DNA from: Eudromia elegans
Lineage: Eukaryota > Chordata > Aves > Tinamiformes > Tinamidae
Assembly: GCA_003342815.1 (NCBI GenBank)
Contig: PTEX01000197.1
Coordinates: 666,443-730,442 of the forward strand
Direction of reading: 5' to 3'
DNA length: 64,000 nucleotides
A program made the translations under genes and the position numbers. The notes beneath the pieces were generated by a model. That model had not been told where the DNA came from and did not search any database. It was given only the letters and a program-made list of their open reading frames with translations. Positions 52,111 through 63,400 of the stretch are shown piece after piece; position 1 is the stretch's first letter, and each line of letters opens with the position of its first letter.

Positions 52111-52883
52111 GGGAATCCTGAGACTTGCACATGATTGTATTAGAGGAGAGAAGCTGGAGACATGAAGAAATAATGCTGATATGAATAGAAATGTCTGTTC
52201 TGGAATTAAGCAAACTAGAATAAGAGGAAATATAAAGAAATTAAAATTCAAAATAAAAAGGTTAGTAGCGTTTCCTGTTGCTTCTGTTTAGTCCAGAGAA
52301 CTATTTACTACAACACATTTGAGGCCAGGGATAACAAACATTTAGAAGAACTGTAGGCATTTGTAAGAAAAATAGGAATAAATTGTGTTTATAGGAGTGA
52401 TATAAAAATAGTTTTGGAAAGAATGCAAGCCCTCTTTCTCTAGCAAGGAGGGATCCTTGTGTAAGATCTGAAAACTGTAATCTATAAAATGATTACTTAT
52501 TTTGCATCATTAGCAATTATTAATTATGGAACAATTTGCTAAATTATTATTTATGAAATTACTTTTATACTGTGTAAACGTTGAGAGATTTTTAAGTTTT
52601 TGCGTGTTCTGGTAACCTGGGCATTCAGGGTTGTAGAGGACTTGTTTTTTCCATCCAAATCTAAGCAGTGCCAATGAAAAACTTAAAATGAGTCTCTCTA
52701 AATGAGTCAAAGTCTGCTGAAACCATAAAGCTGGTTCTGAGTTTGCCATAGGTAAAGTTGTATTGACATAGGTAATATAAAAGCAATTTTTGACACATGG
52801 AAAGAATATCCAACTAGAGCTTCTCATGCAGCCAGTGGTTGTGTGAAGACACAACCAAGAAGCCTCGCCACAACACAAGAAGC

Positions 52884-55396
52884 CTTGCTATCACAGGCCC
52901 TGGTCCTTGTGGGTGACTTTAACCACCCTGATGTCTGCTGGGGTGATCACACAGCCAAAAGCAGACAGTCCAGGAGGTTCCTGCAGCCGAGCGTTGTGGA
53001 TGACTTCCTGGTGCAGGTGATTGAAGAGCCGACAAGGGCGGGGGCGCTGCTAGACCTGATACTAACCAACGGAGATGGTCTAGTGGGAAACGTGAGGGTC
53101 GGGGGCAGTCTTGGATGCAGTGACCATGAGATGTTGGAATTCACAATCCTGCATGGAGGGAGCTGGACAAGAGGTAGGATTGCAGCCCTGGACTTCAAGA
53201 AAGCGAATTTTGACCTCCTCAGGGAGCTCCTTGGAGAAATCCCCTGGACCAGGGTCTTAGAAGGAAAGGGCGTCCAGGAGAGCTGGCTTATCTTCAAGCG
53301 CCACTTTCTTCAAGCCCACGATCAGTGTATTCCTACCAGTAGAAAGTCAAGTAAGAGGGGCAAGAGACCTATGTGGATGGGAAAGGAGCTGCTGGGCAAA
53401 CTTAATAAGAAGAGAACGTATGTTAGGTGGAAGAAGGGCCAGGCCATGTGGGAACAATATAGGAACATTGTCAGGGAATGCAGGGGTGCGGCGAGGAAGG
53501 CCAAGGCCCGCTTGAAATTAGAACTAGCAAGGGAGGTCAAGGATAACAGGAAGGGATTCTACAAATACATCAGCAGCAAGAGGAAGACGAGGGAAAATGT
53601 CAGTCCGTTGCTGAATGGGGAGGGTGCGTTGGTAACGGAGGATGTGGAGACGGCAGAGTTACTAAATGCCTTCTTCGCCTCGGTCTTCTCTGATAAGGCT
53701 GGTCCCCAGGAACTACAGAGCCTAGATAGGGCTGACAACTCTCAAGAGCAGCCCTTTAGTGTCCCAGACCCTAGGGAAATGAGATGGGACTGGAGAGAGG
53801 AAGACTTGCCCCGGGTAGAGGAAGATTTGGTTAGAGAGCACCTGAGGAAACTCAATACCCGCAAATCCATGGGCCCCGATGGGATGCACCTCAGAGTGCT
53901 ACATGAGCTGGCGGATGTTGTAGCCAAGACGCTCTCCATCATCTTTGAAAGGTCCTGGAGGATGGGGGAGGTGCCGGAGGACTGGAGGAAAGCCAATGTC
54001 ACCCCGGTCTTCAGAAAAGGCAAGAAGGAGGAGCCGGGCAACTACAGGCCGGTGAGCCTGACCTCTGTCCCTGGAAAGGTGATGGAGCAGCTCATCCTGA
54101 CTGCTGTCTCCAGGCACATGGAGGAGAAGAAAGTGCTCAGGAGTAGCCAGCATAGGTTCACCAAGGGGAGATCATGCTTGACTAACCTGATAGCCTTCTA
54201 CGATGGGGTGACTAGATGGATAGATGAGGGCAGAGCGGTGGATGTCATCTATCTGGACTTCAGTAAAGCTTTTGACACCATCCCTCACAGCATCCTCCTG
54301 GGCAAACTCTTGAAGTGTGGATTAGATGAGTGGACAGTGAGGTGGATTAGGAACTGGCTGAATGACAGGGCCCAGACAGTGGTAATCAGTGGTGCCGAGT
54401 GCAGCTGGAGGCCTGTGGTTAGTGGTGTCCCCCAGGGGTCAGTCCTTGGTCCGGTCCTGTTCAACTTGTTCATTAACAACCTGGATGAAGGGATGGAGTG
54501 CTCCCTCAGCAAGTTCAATGATGATACCAAACTGGGAGGAATAGCTGATAGCCCTGAGGGCTGCGCTGCCATCCAGAGGGACCTGGACAGACTGGACAGC
54601 TGGGCGACAAGTAACCTCATGAAGTTCAACAAGGGCAAGTGCAGGGTCCTGCACCTGGGGAGGAATAACCCTAGACATGCCTACAGGCTGGGGACCGACC
54701 TCCTGGAGAGCAGCCCCGCAGAGAGGGACCTGGGCGTCATGGTGGACGACAAGTTGACCATGAGGCAGCAGTGTGCCCTCGTAGCCAAGAAGGCCAATGG
54801 GATCTTGGGGTGCATTAAGCAGAGCGTCTCCAGCAGGTCGAGGGAGGTGATTCTGCCCCTCTACTCAGCCCTGGTGAGGCCGCACCTCGAGTACTGTGTG
54901 CAGTTCTGGGCTCCCCAGTGCAGGAGGGACGTGGAGCTGCTAGAGAGAGTCCAGCGCAGGGCCACAAAGATGATTAGGGGCCTGGAACATCTGCCCTATG
55001 AGGAAAGGCTGAGAGAGCTGGGCCTCTTCAGCCTGGAGAAGAGAAGGTGAGAGGGGATCTGATCAATGTATATAAATATCTCAAGACAGGGAGTGAGGAG
55101 GAGGGGGCTGGCCTCTTCTCAGTGGTGACCAGTGATAGAACTAGGGGAAACGGCCACAAATTGAGGCACCAAAAGTTCCACAGGAACTTGAGGAAGAATT
55201 TCTTAACGGTGAGGGTGACAGAGCCCTGGAACAGGCTGCCCAGAGAGGTGGTGGAGTCTCCTTCTCTGGAGATCTTCCAAACCCGCCTGGACACCACCCT
55301 GTGCCACGTGCTCTAGGCGACCCTGCGTGTGCAGGGGGATGGGCTAGATGGTCTCTAGAGATCCCTTCGAACCTTAAGCATTCTATGATTCTATGA
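52884..55396 (+). mobile_element. CR1 non-LTR retrotransposon, 5'-truncated, 3' complete
   Basis: A CR1 LINE of about 2.5 kb that spreads by target-primed reverse transcription. A complete CR1 is about 4.5 kb, and this copy has lost ORF1 and the front of ORF2, so the sequence starts part-way through the endonuclease. It retains the rest of ORF2, the 3' UTR (GATGGTCTCTAGAGATCCC block) and the terminal ATTCTATGATTCTATGA octamers at 55380-55396. The 5' edge is approximate, because the reading frame runs without a visible break from flanking DNA at 52843. It is inserted in the sense orientation in the CDYL intron. The near-intact reading frame marks it as the youngest CR1 in the window. Confidence 0.97.
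52888..55316 (+). pseudogene. CR1 ORF2 remnant: partial endonuclease and reverse transcriptase, frameshifted
   Basis: The frame opens upstream at 52843 and is unbroken to 55050 (735 codons). Residue numbers count from 52843. The endonuclease C-terminal half is recognisable by GDFNHPD (residues 24-30) and the SDH motif (93-95). Its N-terminal part, with earlier active-site residues, is missing. The reverse transcriptase follows: motif [10 protein letters not shown] (470-478), motif [12 protein letters not shown] (from 527) and motif C KFNDDTK (557-563). The catalytic Asp pair at 560-561 is kept, but residue 559 is Asn where CR1 normally has Ala. At 55045-55050 one base is missing relative to the usual EKRRLRGD sequence, so a TGA stops the frame. 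The last segment continues in the next frame to a TAG at 55314-55316. With no endonuclease front half and a broken end, it cannot move by itself. Confidence 0.93.
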
Positions 55397-58300
55397 AGAC
55401 ATTTTTATGGCAGTGCAGGGAGATACCCTCTCACCTAGAAATTTGAGGATTATTTTTTTCTTAGAGTACAAAGAGAAAAAAATGAATAGAACAAAAATGG
55501 TTGTTTTGAACAATGTACTGCATTTGTGATTTTTCTGAATAGAAAAGATGATGGGTTATTCTGTACATTTTTAGGAGGTTTTTTTCTGTTTTAATTTGTG
55601 TACCTGTGTAGATAATTACTTTGAAAGCTTGTTTTAAGTATATTAAAACTTATTCACAGCACAGGTTATATTTGTGATTGCCATCATTACAAGCCAGTGG
55701 AATTTTGTTGCTGTGGTTGTTGCTTGTTTCCTGATTCTTTGCTCTGTACACTTGACAGTGCTTGGTATTCAGGCAGCTCTATCAGTTCCTGTATAGATCC
55801 ATAGGTCAGGGAAATGTTTTGTCTGTGTGATTCTCTGGTTGTTCCTAGGAACTGCTTATTTTAAGTGGTGGTCTAAGTGAAGATATGTGGTCGTTCCCCC
55901 TCCTCCCCAAAATAGAGAATAGGGAGCATTAAATTGCATACAAAATCATTTTTTGTAATGAAGAGAATTTGCTTTCTCGAAAGGTTCTGTAGTATAACCT
56001 GGTAAATAGAGCGGCTGCGCAAGATATGGATCAAGATACTGGATGTATTCTGGGATAAACTCTTCCAAAATGAGGATTTTCTGCACTTAGTTTTCATTTT
56101 TCTTGATGTTTTTGATGTTAGGAATTAGAGGAAGTGCTTGTTTCAAAGATCTTGCCTGCCTCTCTGGTATGGCAGATGCTAACAACTGTTAAGATCCCAT
56201 AAAATAAAAGGAGGAAAAAGTAACCAGTATGTTTAATAAGCTTGAAATGCTTTGGATAGAGTCATTCAAGCCTGAGTGCCTTAAAGAGAGAGGACAGATC
56301 AGTGAAATATTTGTTTTTTGCGTCTGGGTTTTTTCTTTGATTGATAATCCGAATATGTACTGCATTTATTGACTTCACAGGGAAGTACTCGTGTTCTGTA
56401 CTTTCAGAAGTCAGACTTTGTTACTTGCATTTCCCAATATGGATTTACCCAGCTAACATTAAAGAGTGAGTTTTGAGTCTTCCAGTGAAGTAATACAAGC
56501 CAAAATAATCAAACTGATCTTTACTTTTCCACTGATTTTGAAAGTCAAGAAAGAAAATGAATTTGTTATAATGGCATGTCTAGATATCTTGCTCTTTGAG
56601 TCCTTTCTGTTCTAGTATTAGGTTTTAGTCTGGCACCATGGTCATCTTCCCTTTCCACGTTAAGCTGCCTTTAAGGGTTCCATGTTCTTATTTTGTTAGT
56701 ATGGCCCAGTTTGATAATTTCAAGATAAATGTATATAAAGCTCACTCAGTAAGTCTATAGTTGATCTAGTATTGATCTAGTATTAGCATCCTTATGCTGC
56801 AGTTTGATTAGCTTTTTTTCATATTTAAATTTAGTCAGCATAAGGATAGTTATATTATGATCTTTTAAAAAATTACTGAGTTTGATAATCAAATATTTGA
56901 GCACTTTATCTGCCTTTATATATATATATAATGTGTGTGTATATATATATAATGTATATTTAAATGTTAGCTTATGCTCATAATAGTATGAGTACTTGAT
57001 GTAATTCTTTGGACAATTGTCTTATATTTTAATACTCCAAAGAGAAAATTCCTTTGCACTAGGTCAGTTCTTGGGAGGTTTTAGTTACGATTTGACTCCT
57101 TATTTGTGTTTCTCAAGCACTGTCTTGTGTTTTTGTTTCCTTTGGTGGTAGCCGTCTTGTCTGGTCTTCGGCTCAGGCAGGTGAGGATGGTGGCGCTTCC
57201 AAACACGCTTCACTTCTGTGTCACCCTCAGGGAGGAGAGAACTGCACACAGGCCAGGCTGGCAGCGCTGCTAGCTAGGTAGAAGGCTGCTGAAAACGTAG
57301 CTGCTTGGGCAGCTACCTGTGAGTCCTCAGCAGTTAAGAAAGATCTCCCAGGTTGCACAGCAATATTTATGTGCTCATGGTTCAATTTTTATAGATTTTG
57401 TCATAGGTCGGTAAGTTTCTTGGTATGTGCCCACTATTTTCAGATATTTTCAGGTGTCTTTGTGATTCTGCTCCAACTGTATTATTGTTATTCTTAAAGT
57501 GAGAGCTTTTTGTGAGTGCTGAGTTTAGGTGGGTACATGGGTATGCTATTCTGTTCTGTTTACGTGGTGTATCCATGGGTGTATATACACTCTGAATTTT
57601 AGGTGGCTGCTTCTTTGAAGGAGAAATAAGGTAGATCCAGTCAGAGGAACAAGGAATAAAGAATGAGTATTCCTTAATTTCTCCCTTAATGGAGAAATAG
57701 TTTTCAAATGGAGGAGGGCTTTTTCTTAGCCATGGTGAACTGTAAGGTTCTTAGTTGGTGTTAAGTTAGCAGGGAAATGACTATTTCCATTTTTGTGTTT
57801 CTCAGATGTAGGAAGTAATAGAGTAAATACCTTTAAAAATTCTTTCCCTCCCACTTGCCCCCAAAAAAGAGGAGGGGGAGGGGAAGAAGTTTTAAGTAGT
57901 CATTTTCCTTTTAAGTATGCTCTTATATGTAGCCCCAAATATATGGCTTGCTGTAACCACTCACTTGTTTCAACCATTTACTTTTCCTTAGAGTAGCAGG
58001 CTTGTCATCTCTGAAAAGGTAGGATGCTTTGACCCAGTGGGAAAGTTGTTTTTATTACTAATTTCAAGGGAGAAGTCTGCCTGAACCTAGACTCCTTGTT
58101 TTTCCTTTTATCTTAGTTTCTCATGAAATTCACCTGCACAGTTTATTTTTCAGAAAAAGAACAAGTAGGAGTGCCAAGAGGTCTGAATAGCTTTTTCTTG
58201 CCATCCTGTTTGCTAGTTTTCTATAGAGTTAAGCTGCTAATTGGCTGGCTTGCAGTAGGGTTGGCTGAGGAAGGAGATTCAAGGTTGGTAGTGCCTTCCT

Positions 58301-58706
58301 GTGGAACTACTAGACTAATCCTGCGTCCCAAGTATTCATGTTCAGCCCATGTTGCCAAAAGGAGGGGAGAATACCTCAAGCCTGTTCAGCTGCTGGTAGT
58401 GCTGGGAGATTGTCTGGGCATCTGCTTGGAAATGAACTATACGAACACGGAGGACGTGAGGTTGCCAAGCAAAGTTGAAACTTAAGTGTTATTCGCATAG
58501 TAGTGAAGACTTTTACTGGATGTGGCAGGGAAGGAAAAATAATGATTCAGGATAATCTTCTCAAAGGCGCATAGATCAGCTAGGCCAAATCAGCCAAATA
58601 GTAAAGACTTTTCAGTCTTTAGTAAGTAAATGCTTTTCAAAATAAGAAATTAAACCTGAAAAGAAATGCAAGTCTTTATTCCCCCTTTTATACTGTGTGC
58701 AAAAAG
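55397..58706. other. Non-coding intronic sequence
   Basis: No exon recognised on either strand. A TA/TG/TA microsatellite lies at 56917-56957, and TGATCTAGTAT is repeated twice near 56762-56783. The 120-codon open frame at 58123-58485 has no recognisable domain or exon structure. Confidence 0.5.
56917..56957. repeat. (TA)n(TG)n(TA)n microsatellite
   Basis: About seven TA units, an ATG-TG run of about four units and about five more TA units. It is a simple repeat of a kind often variable in length. Confidence 0.92.
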
Positions 58707-58764
58707 GTTTGGACTAGATGATCTCTAGAGGTCCCTTCCAACCTTAACAGCTCAATGATTCTTA
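58707..58764 (+). mobile_element. CR1 LINE 3' tip
   Basis: About 58 bases matching a CR1 3' UTR end: GGACTAGATGATCTCTAGAG and GTCCCTTCCAACCTTAAC, then a degraded octamer (TCAATGATTCTTA). Only the tip is present, and the coding part was never inserted here. It lies sense to CDYL. Confidence 0.88.
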
Positions 58765-60377
58765 ACCAGGTTCAGGCACGGCTCTTAGGGATAAAAGCAC
58801 AAGTACAGTCTGTGTCAAGCCTGAAGAATTCACAGGAAAATCTGTTTAGCTCTACTAGTTACATTTAAAATACAGAAAGAAGGAAGACACTGAAACCTGT
58901 ATTAATGCATCTGTGGCTACCTAAGATTTTGATGTTCTTAACCGTAAGGACTTAGGGTGCAGATCTCTGAGGTGTGGTTAGTGTGTGAGAGGAGATGTAT
59001 GTTTATTTTTAATATCCTTCCATATGGTAGTCATTCTCAACAGGCATTTCACAGGCCAAGGACCCATCTTTGCAGTCTGCTGCCCTTTCCAATAGGAGAC
59101 AGAGACCTGTTCTGGGCAGCAATCCATGTGCCTGAAATCTCTTCCTTGGCCTCCCAGGGATCTGGGCTTGCTGCTCCTGCCGTTTGCGAGGGAAGCCTGT
59201 GCTGGTGGCAGCAGCTCTGCGACCCGGCCTGCCTCACCTGGCAGCAGCAGCCTACATGCCCATGGCTCCTTACGCAGAGTTTAGCAGGTTGGAGTGGTGC
59301 CTGCAGGAGGAGGAGCTGGAAGGCAAGGCTGTTTGTATGGAAGAGGAAAGGACAGGGAAGGACCTGCTTGCTGTGACCACGAAAGGTACCTGTCAGTTTG
59401 GGGAGGGGGAGAGGGCACTGGAAAGAAACTGGAGATGATGGAAGGAAGGGGCAAGGGACTACAAAAGCTGGATGTGAATGCCATTGGTCTGAGTTCTGCT
59501 GTGGTGCGTCCGAACAGATGCCTTGAGTTTGCATAACATTCTTTTAGCATGCTCGTGTTTAGTAACAAAACAGTAAATTGTTAAATTATTGAAAAATATT
59601 ATAACCATGCACATTCTTCATGTAGAAAATGATGAAACCAGTCTGTGTGGGAGTCCCTTGCACTTTTAATTGTGTGTTGTATGTGGCTATAAAGAGAGGA
59701 TGATTCACTGTTGGTGTACTGCATTGTATGGTTATGTGGTGAATTAACCTGTATCAGCACACCTGGATATATGTACACCTCTTCCCTGTTAAAAGGAAAT
59801 TCTATAATATCTGTTAAAGCTGAATAGGCAGCAATCCCAGAGATGGGGTGTACAATGGGAGGGATCAAGAGAAGGAGGATTAATTGCAGCGTTTGGCTCC
59901 CTTTTAAATTATGTTTTCCCTGCCTATAATGCTAGCATTCCTTGATAGGAATCCTACAGACTTCCACAAGTCTTGGTAGCAGCTGCTTATACACCACAGT
60001 AAGTGGAGATTAAAGTGCTGCTTATACACCACAGTAAGTGGAGATTAAAGTATGTAATTCAGATGAAATGCATGAAAACACAGTGTGAAAACTGTCCGCA
60101 GTGTCATGCCGAATCATGCAATGCAACGGCCACGTGGGACTGTTACCAACATGCTTCATGATATGTCTCAGTCCAGCATAGTATGGATTCCTTGCCTCTT
60201 ACTTTTGCTGTGTAAATTCTAGAAGTTGCATTAGGCACTTGTGACTAACCTTAGGTTAAGGCGTTTGTCCATCAAATGTGCTCATGAAAATGGAGAATAT
60301 GGAGTTTTTCTTCTTGCTTTTTTTTTTCTTTTTTCTTTTCCCTCCCCAAATTGGAATCCCTCCCGCTCTCCATCCTT
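58765..60377. other. Non-coding intronic sequence with a GC-richer patch
   Basis: The patch at about 59040-59440 is GC-richer and carries overlapping open frames on both strands (up to 161 codons). It shows no recognisable protein family, conserved start context or splice structure, so no gene is called. A perfect 35-base tandem duplication lies at 59982-60051 and is listed separately. Confidence 0.45.
59982..60051. repeat. Perfect tandem duplication, two 35-base copies
   Basis: Copy one is 59982-60016 and copy two is 60017-60051. Each starts GCTGCTTATACACC and ends GGAGATTAAAGT, with no mismatch between them. Each copy contains ACA|GTAAGT, a good splice-donor match on the transcribed strand. 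The perfect identity suggests a recent event. Confidence 0.98.
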
Positions 60378-60475
60378 TAGATCATTTCAGTCAGAAGACA
60401 CCATGAGGTCATCCAGTCTGCTCTGTTCTCCAGTGAATTGCAAGTCATTACATTTCATCACTTAAACTGTTGGAC
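60378..60475 (-). mobile_element. Ancient CR1 3' end, minus strand (tentative)
   Basis: The stretch AGAAGACACCATGAGGTCAT then CCAGTCTGCTCTG, followed by GTCATTACATTTCATCAC, resembles the reverse complement of the 3' end of an old sauropsid CR1 subfamily (GGGACCTCATGAGGTCATCT-type block followed by a CCATAGAATTTCACC-type block). It is much more diverged than the avian CR1 tips at 37.1 and 58.7 kb. The identification is from memory of consensus patterns and is not certain. Confidence 0.45.
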
Positions 60476-63400
60476 TTGGAATGTAGCATTGAGTTAGACT
60501 AGGGCATTAACCAGACTCTGGAGACTGATTTTTTTGTTTGTCGTTTAATGCTGAATAGCAGGGAGTTGATTAGAAAAAACATGCTCAGATGAAAATACTT
60601 GTGTTGTGTGTCATGTTTCTGCATAACATCTTGAGAGGCTGCCATCTGCTTCTAAATAAATAAATAAGCTGGATTCCCATTAAAAGAGCTTGCTTGCAGG
60701 AAAACAGCTTATGTTTCAGTCGTACCCACATAGCCTGGCCCTGATACGGTGTCCTTTGAGCGCTTCCTTCTGGCTACCTCAGCTCTTCCAAACCAGTTCT
60801 GTATTCTGCCTCCCACAACGTCTGAATGTGCTGGCCACAGAAAAAAGGCTTCTGTAAAGCTTCTGATGAGGTCGTCCTGTTTAAGGCCTTTCTGTCCTCG
60901 TAGCAATTTGTGCCTTTAGTGTGTCCTCTTCAGCTCAAGAGGAGTAGAGGTGGCTTTAGAGGATCCCTTGCTAAATCCTTGCAGCATCATCTCCCCTAAG
61001 GGAGAGAAAGGGAAAGCTATGATGGCATAAAAAGCTTCATGAATCCAAGAATGTTACAAATATAATTATAAAGGATTTCATTTTTAACAAAGTAGGGCTG
61101 TTGTTTTGGGGTGTGTGCCTCTTCCCCTTTGTACTTTTGCAATTGTATCTGTAGTAATATATGAAAAGAAACATCTTTGAATTTTACATGTGCCAAGTCC
61201 ATGCTGTAGCCAGAATAATTTCTATAGGAACTTGAGGCCAGGAGTAATCCAGTGTAAATAGGTTTTTACATAGAAGGCCTCACAAACACACTGTATTTTT
61301 TCCTGCATAGTGAAGTCCATAAAGGAAAGCATTCTTATTACTGGAAGTTAATTTTCAGGAGTATCTTCAGCTTTCCTATATTGAGAAGTTCCAAAGTTCT
61401 TTTTTTTTAAAAAAAAAAAAAAGTGTTCAGTTCACTTTTCCGATGAATTGCTAGAATATCTTTCCCAGTTTAATGCTATCTGAATTAAGTGCTTCCAAAA
61501 TATTCAGCCCATAGAGCTCCCGTGAGGGGAGGTAGAAAGTAGCCATAGATTTCTGGTAGGTAACCTAGCGCTATGCACCTGAAGAGCCCCCAGTTTAGTA
61601 CTGTGGTTAAACAGTCAGCTAGTGCTTCCTAAACCTGCTTGCACACTGTCTTTCCTCCTTCTTCTCTCTGTCCCGATTGCCATCCAGAGTTTTGGCTGCT
61701 GATTCCTGTCCCCGTGCCATGTGCTTCAACTTATACAAGCCCACTTCAAGGGATTGAGCAGCCATGTATCCTAGGTGTCTATTTAGAAACTTTTGTGTGT
61801 GTGTGTGTGAACTAAAAATATTTAGAAAAGTGGTGTAGAGTGGTATGTTAAAGGACCTTTATTCCTGTATTTCTACTCATTCTAATAACTGTGAAGTACT
61901 CCTGATTAAAGACCTCTTAAATGCTTCTCTTAACACCTACACGGTACACAAATCTGCTGCCTCCTTCATGGAAGCAAATAGTGTTGCTTAGAAAGAGCTT
62001 TAAATATAGGCAGTGTGTAATCCATGAACATAAAAATATCTAAACTGAGTTTCACAACTGTCAAGCTTGTTTTATACCCTAACCAAGCTAATACAGGTGT
62101 CTCTATTAAAAATATTCCTTAGCAATCTGGTGCTTATGTCCCTGTGGATGATAGAAGTGGAAGTAACTGATTTGAAACTTCGCTAAGACCCGTTATCCAG
62201 ATTGTATGTAGCTAGCCATTAACATTCCCTTGGTTTAGTCTTGTTTTAAGGTCCAGTTTCTTGTTTTGCTCCCAGTGGAATGATAAGAAACCTTATCGTA
62301 AGCCTTAAAGGCTGCTGAGGACTCGCCTGGCCAAAGTTGGATATCTCGTGAGGATGGAGGTTCCACACCAAAGAGGGTTTCCTGTTCCAGCATTCAACCA
62401 TGTACGTTATAACTCCCCCCCTCCCTCCCTAAAATCAGTTTCCCTGGTTGCAACTTCTGTCCATTGCTTCCTGTGCTTGCATGTGCCTCTGGTTCTGCCT
62501 CTGTACAGCCACCCCTTAGGTAGCTGGAGACCTTAGTAGGACCCTCAGCTTCCGTCAAGTGCACGTCTCCCAAAGCTGTTCAAAATGCCTTGCAAAGAAA
62601 AGGCCCGTTGGCTCTGTCTATAGAGGTATGGATTTTTACCAGTGATTTCAAGCTAGTTAAGATGGCATGTGTTTATAGCAAGTCAGTTACTCAAATGTTT
62701 TTTTTCTCCCTTTAGAAATACCTAACATCTCAAGCTTAAGACCTCTGTAGAGCGACGTGTCACTGAAAGGATAAATACTGGCCTGTCCTCAAATTATGAT
62801 AGCACTGAAACTGGGTGTGTAGAAATCAGATTTTTTGGAAAACGAGTTTTTTAAATTGTTATTTTTATTAACCTCATTGATGATGTTTTGGCAGCAATTT
62901 GGACTAAATGAAATCTTCACCAGCTTAGTCCATCCTTGTACTGCAGCAGAATCGAGCAAGTGGGTTTTTCCTGACATGGATTTTAACCTGTTCTTAAAAT
63001 GCTCCTGTAATGGAGATTAAATCACCTCTAACTGACCTTTTATACTTCTTTGATTAGAACAGTCATCTTCTTCTTTCTCTGCGATATCTTTTAATTGATA
63101 TAGGTTAAGCCTATGCCATTTAGCAGTTTTTCTTTAAGTGAACAAGAATAATTCAATTTGGATTTGACTTTAATGTACAGTGAAAAAGCTGTCCCTGTAA
63201 CTCCTTCTCTAGATGAAACAAACTCTTTTTTTTCCTATCCTTTGCCCCAGGTCATTTTTGAAAAACCTATTGTTGTTGCTGACTTCCCAGGGAACTGTCT
63301 GCAGTATTTCCCTGTAGGTGTGGTGCCCCAAATGAGTGTTGTCTCAGCAGGTGCTTCACAAGTACTTAGTACAATGTAATGTCTCTCTGCATGTGTAAGG

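Larger units (their letters stand above)
45563..52883. other. Start of the downstream CDYL intron
   Basis: The intron begins GTAAGC. The CDYL frame stays open for 44 codons past the donor to a TAG at 45694-45696, so intron retention would add a 44-residue tail. No other exon was found. GC-rich patches at about 46430-46790 and 48530-49030 carry open frames on both strands with no recognisable domains. Also present are a diverged pair of TGATACGGGTTTGA motifs (46902-46915, 46935-46948), an A tract at 47033-47067, a poly-G run at 48054-48074, T-rich runs near 51090-51132, and an A/TA/CA run at 52068-52110. Confidence 0.6.

Noticed and set aside
52947-54678. Minus-strand frames of 72-117 codons under the CR1
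   Set aside because: They are antisense shadows of the CR1 ORF2 frame.
58957-59534. Overlapping frames of 139 and 161 codons
   Set aside because: They lie on opposite strands in a GC-richer patch, with no family, splice sites or start context to favour either.
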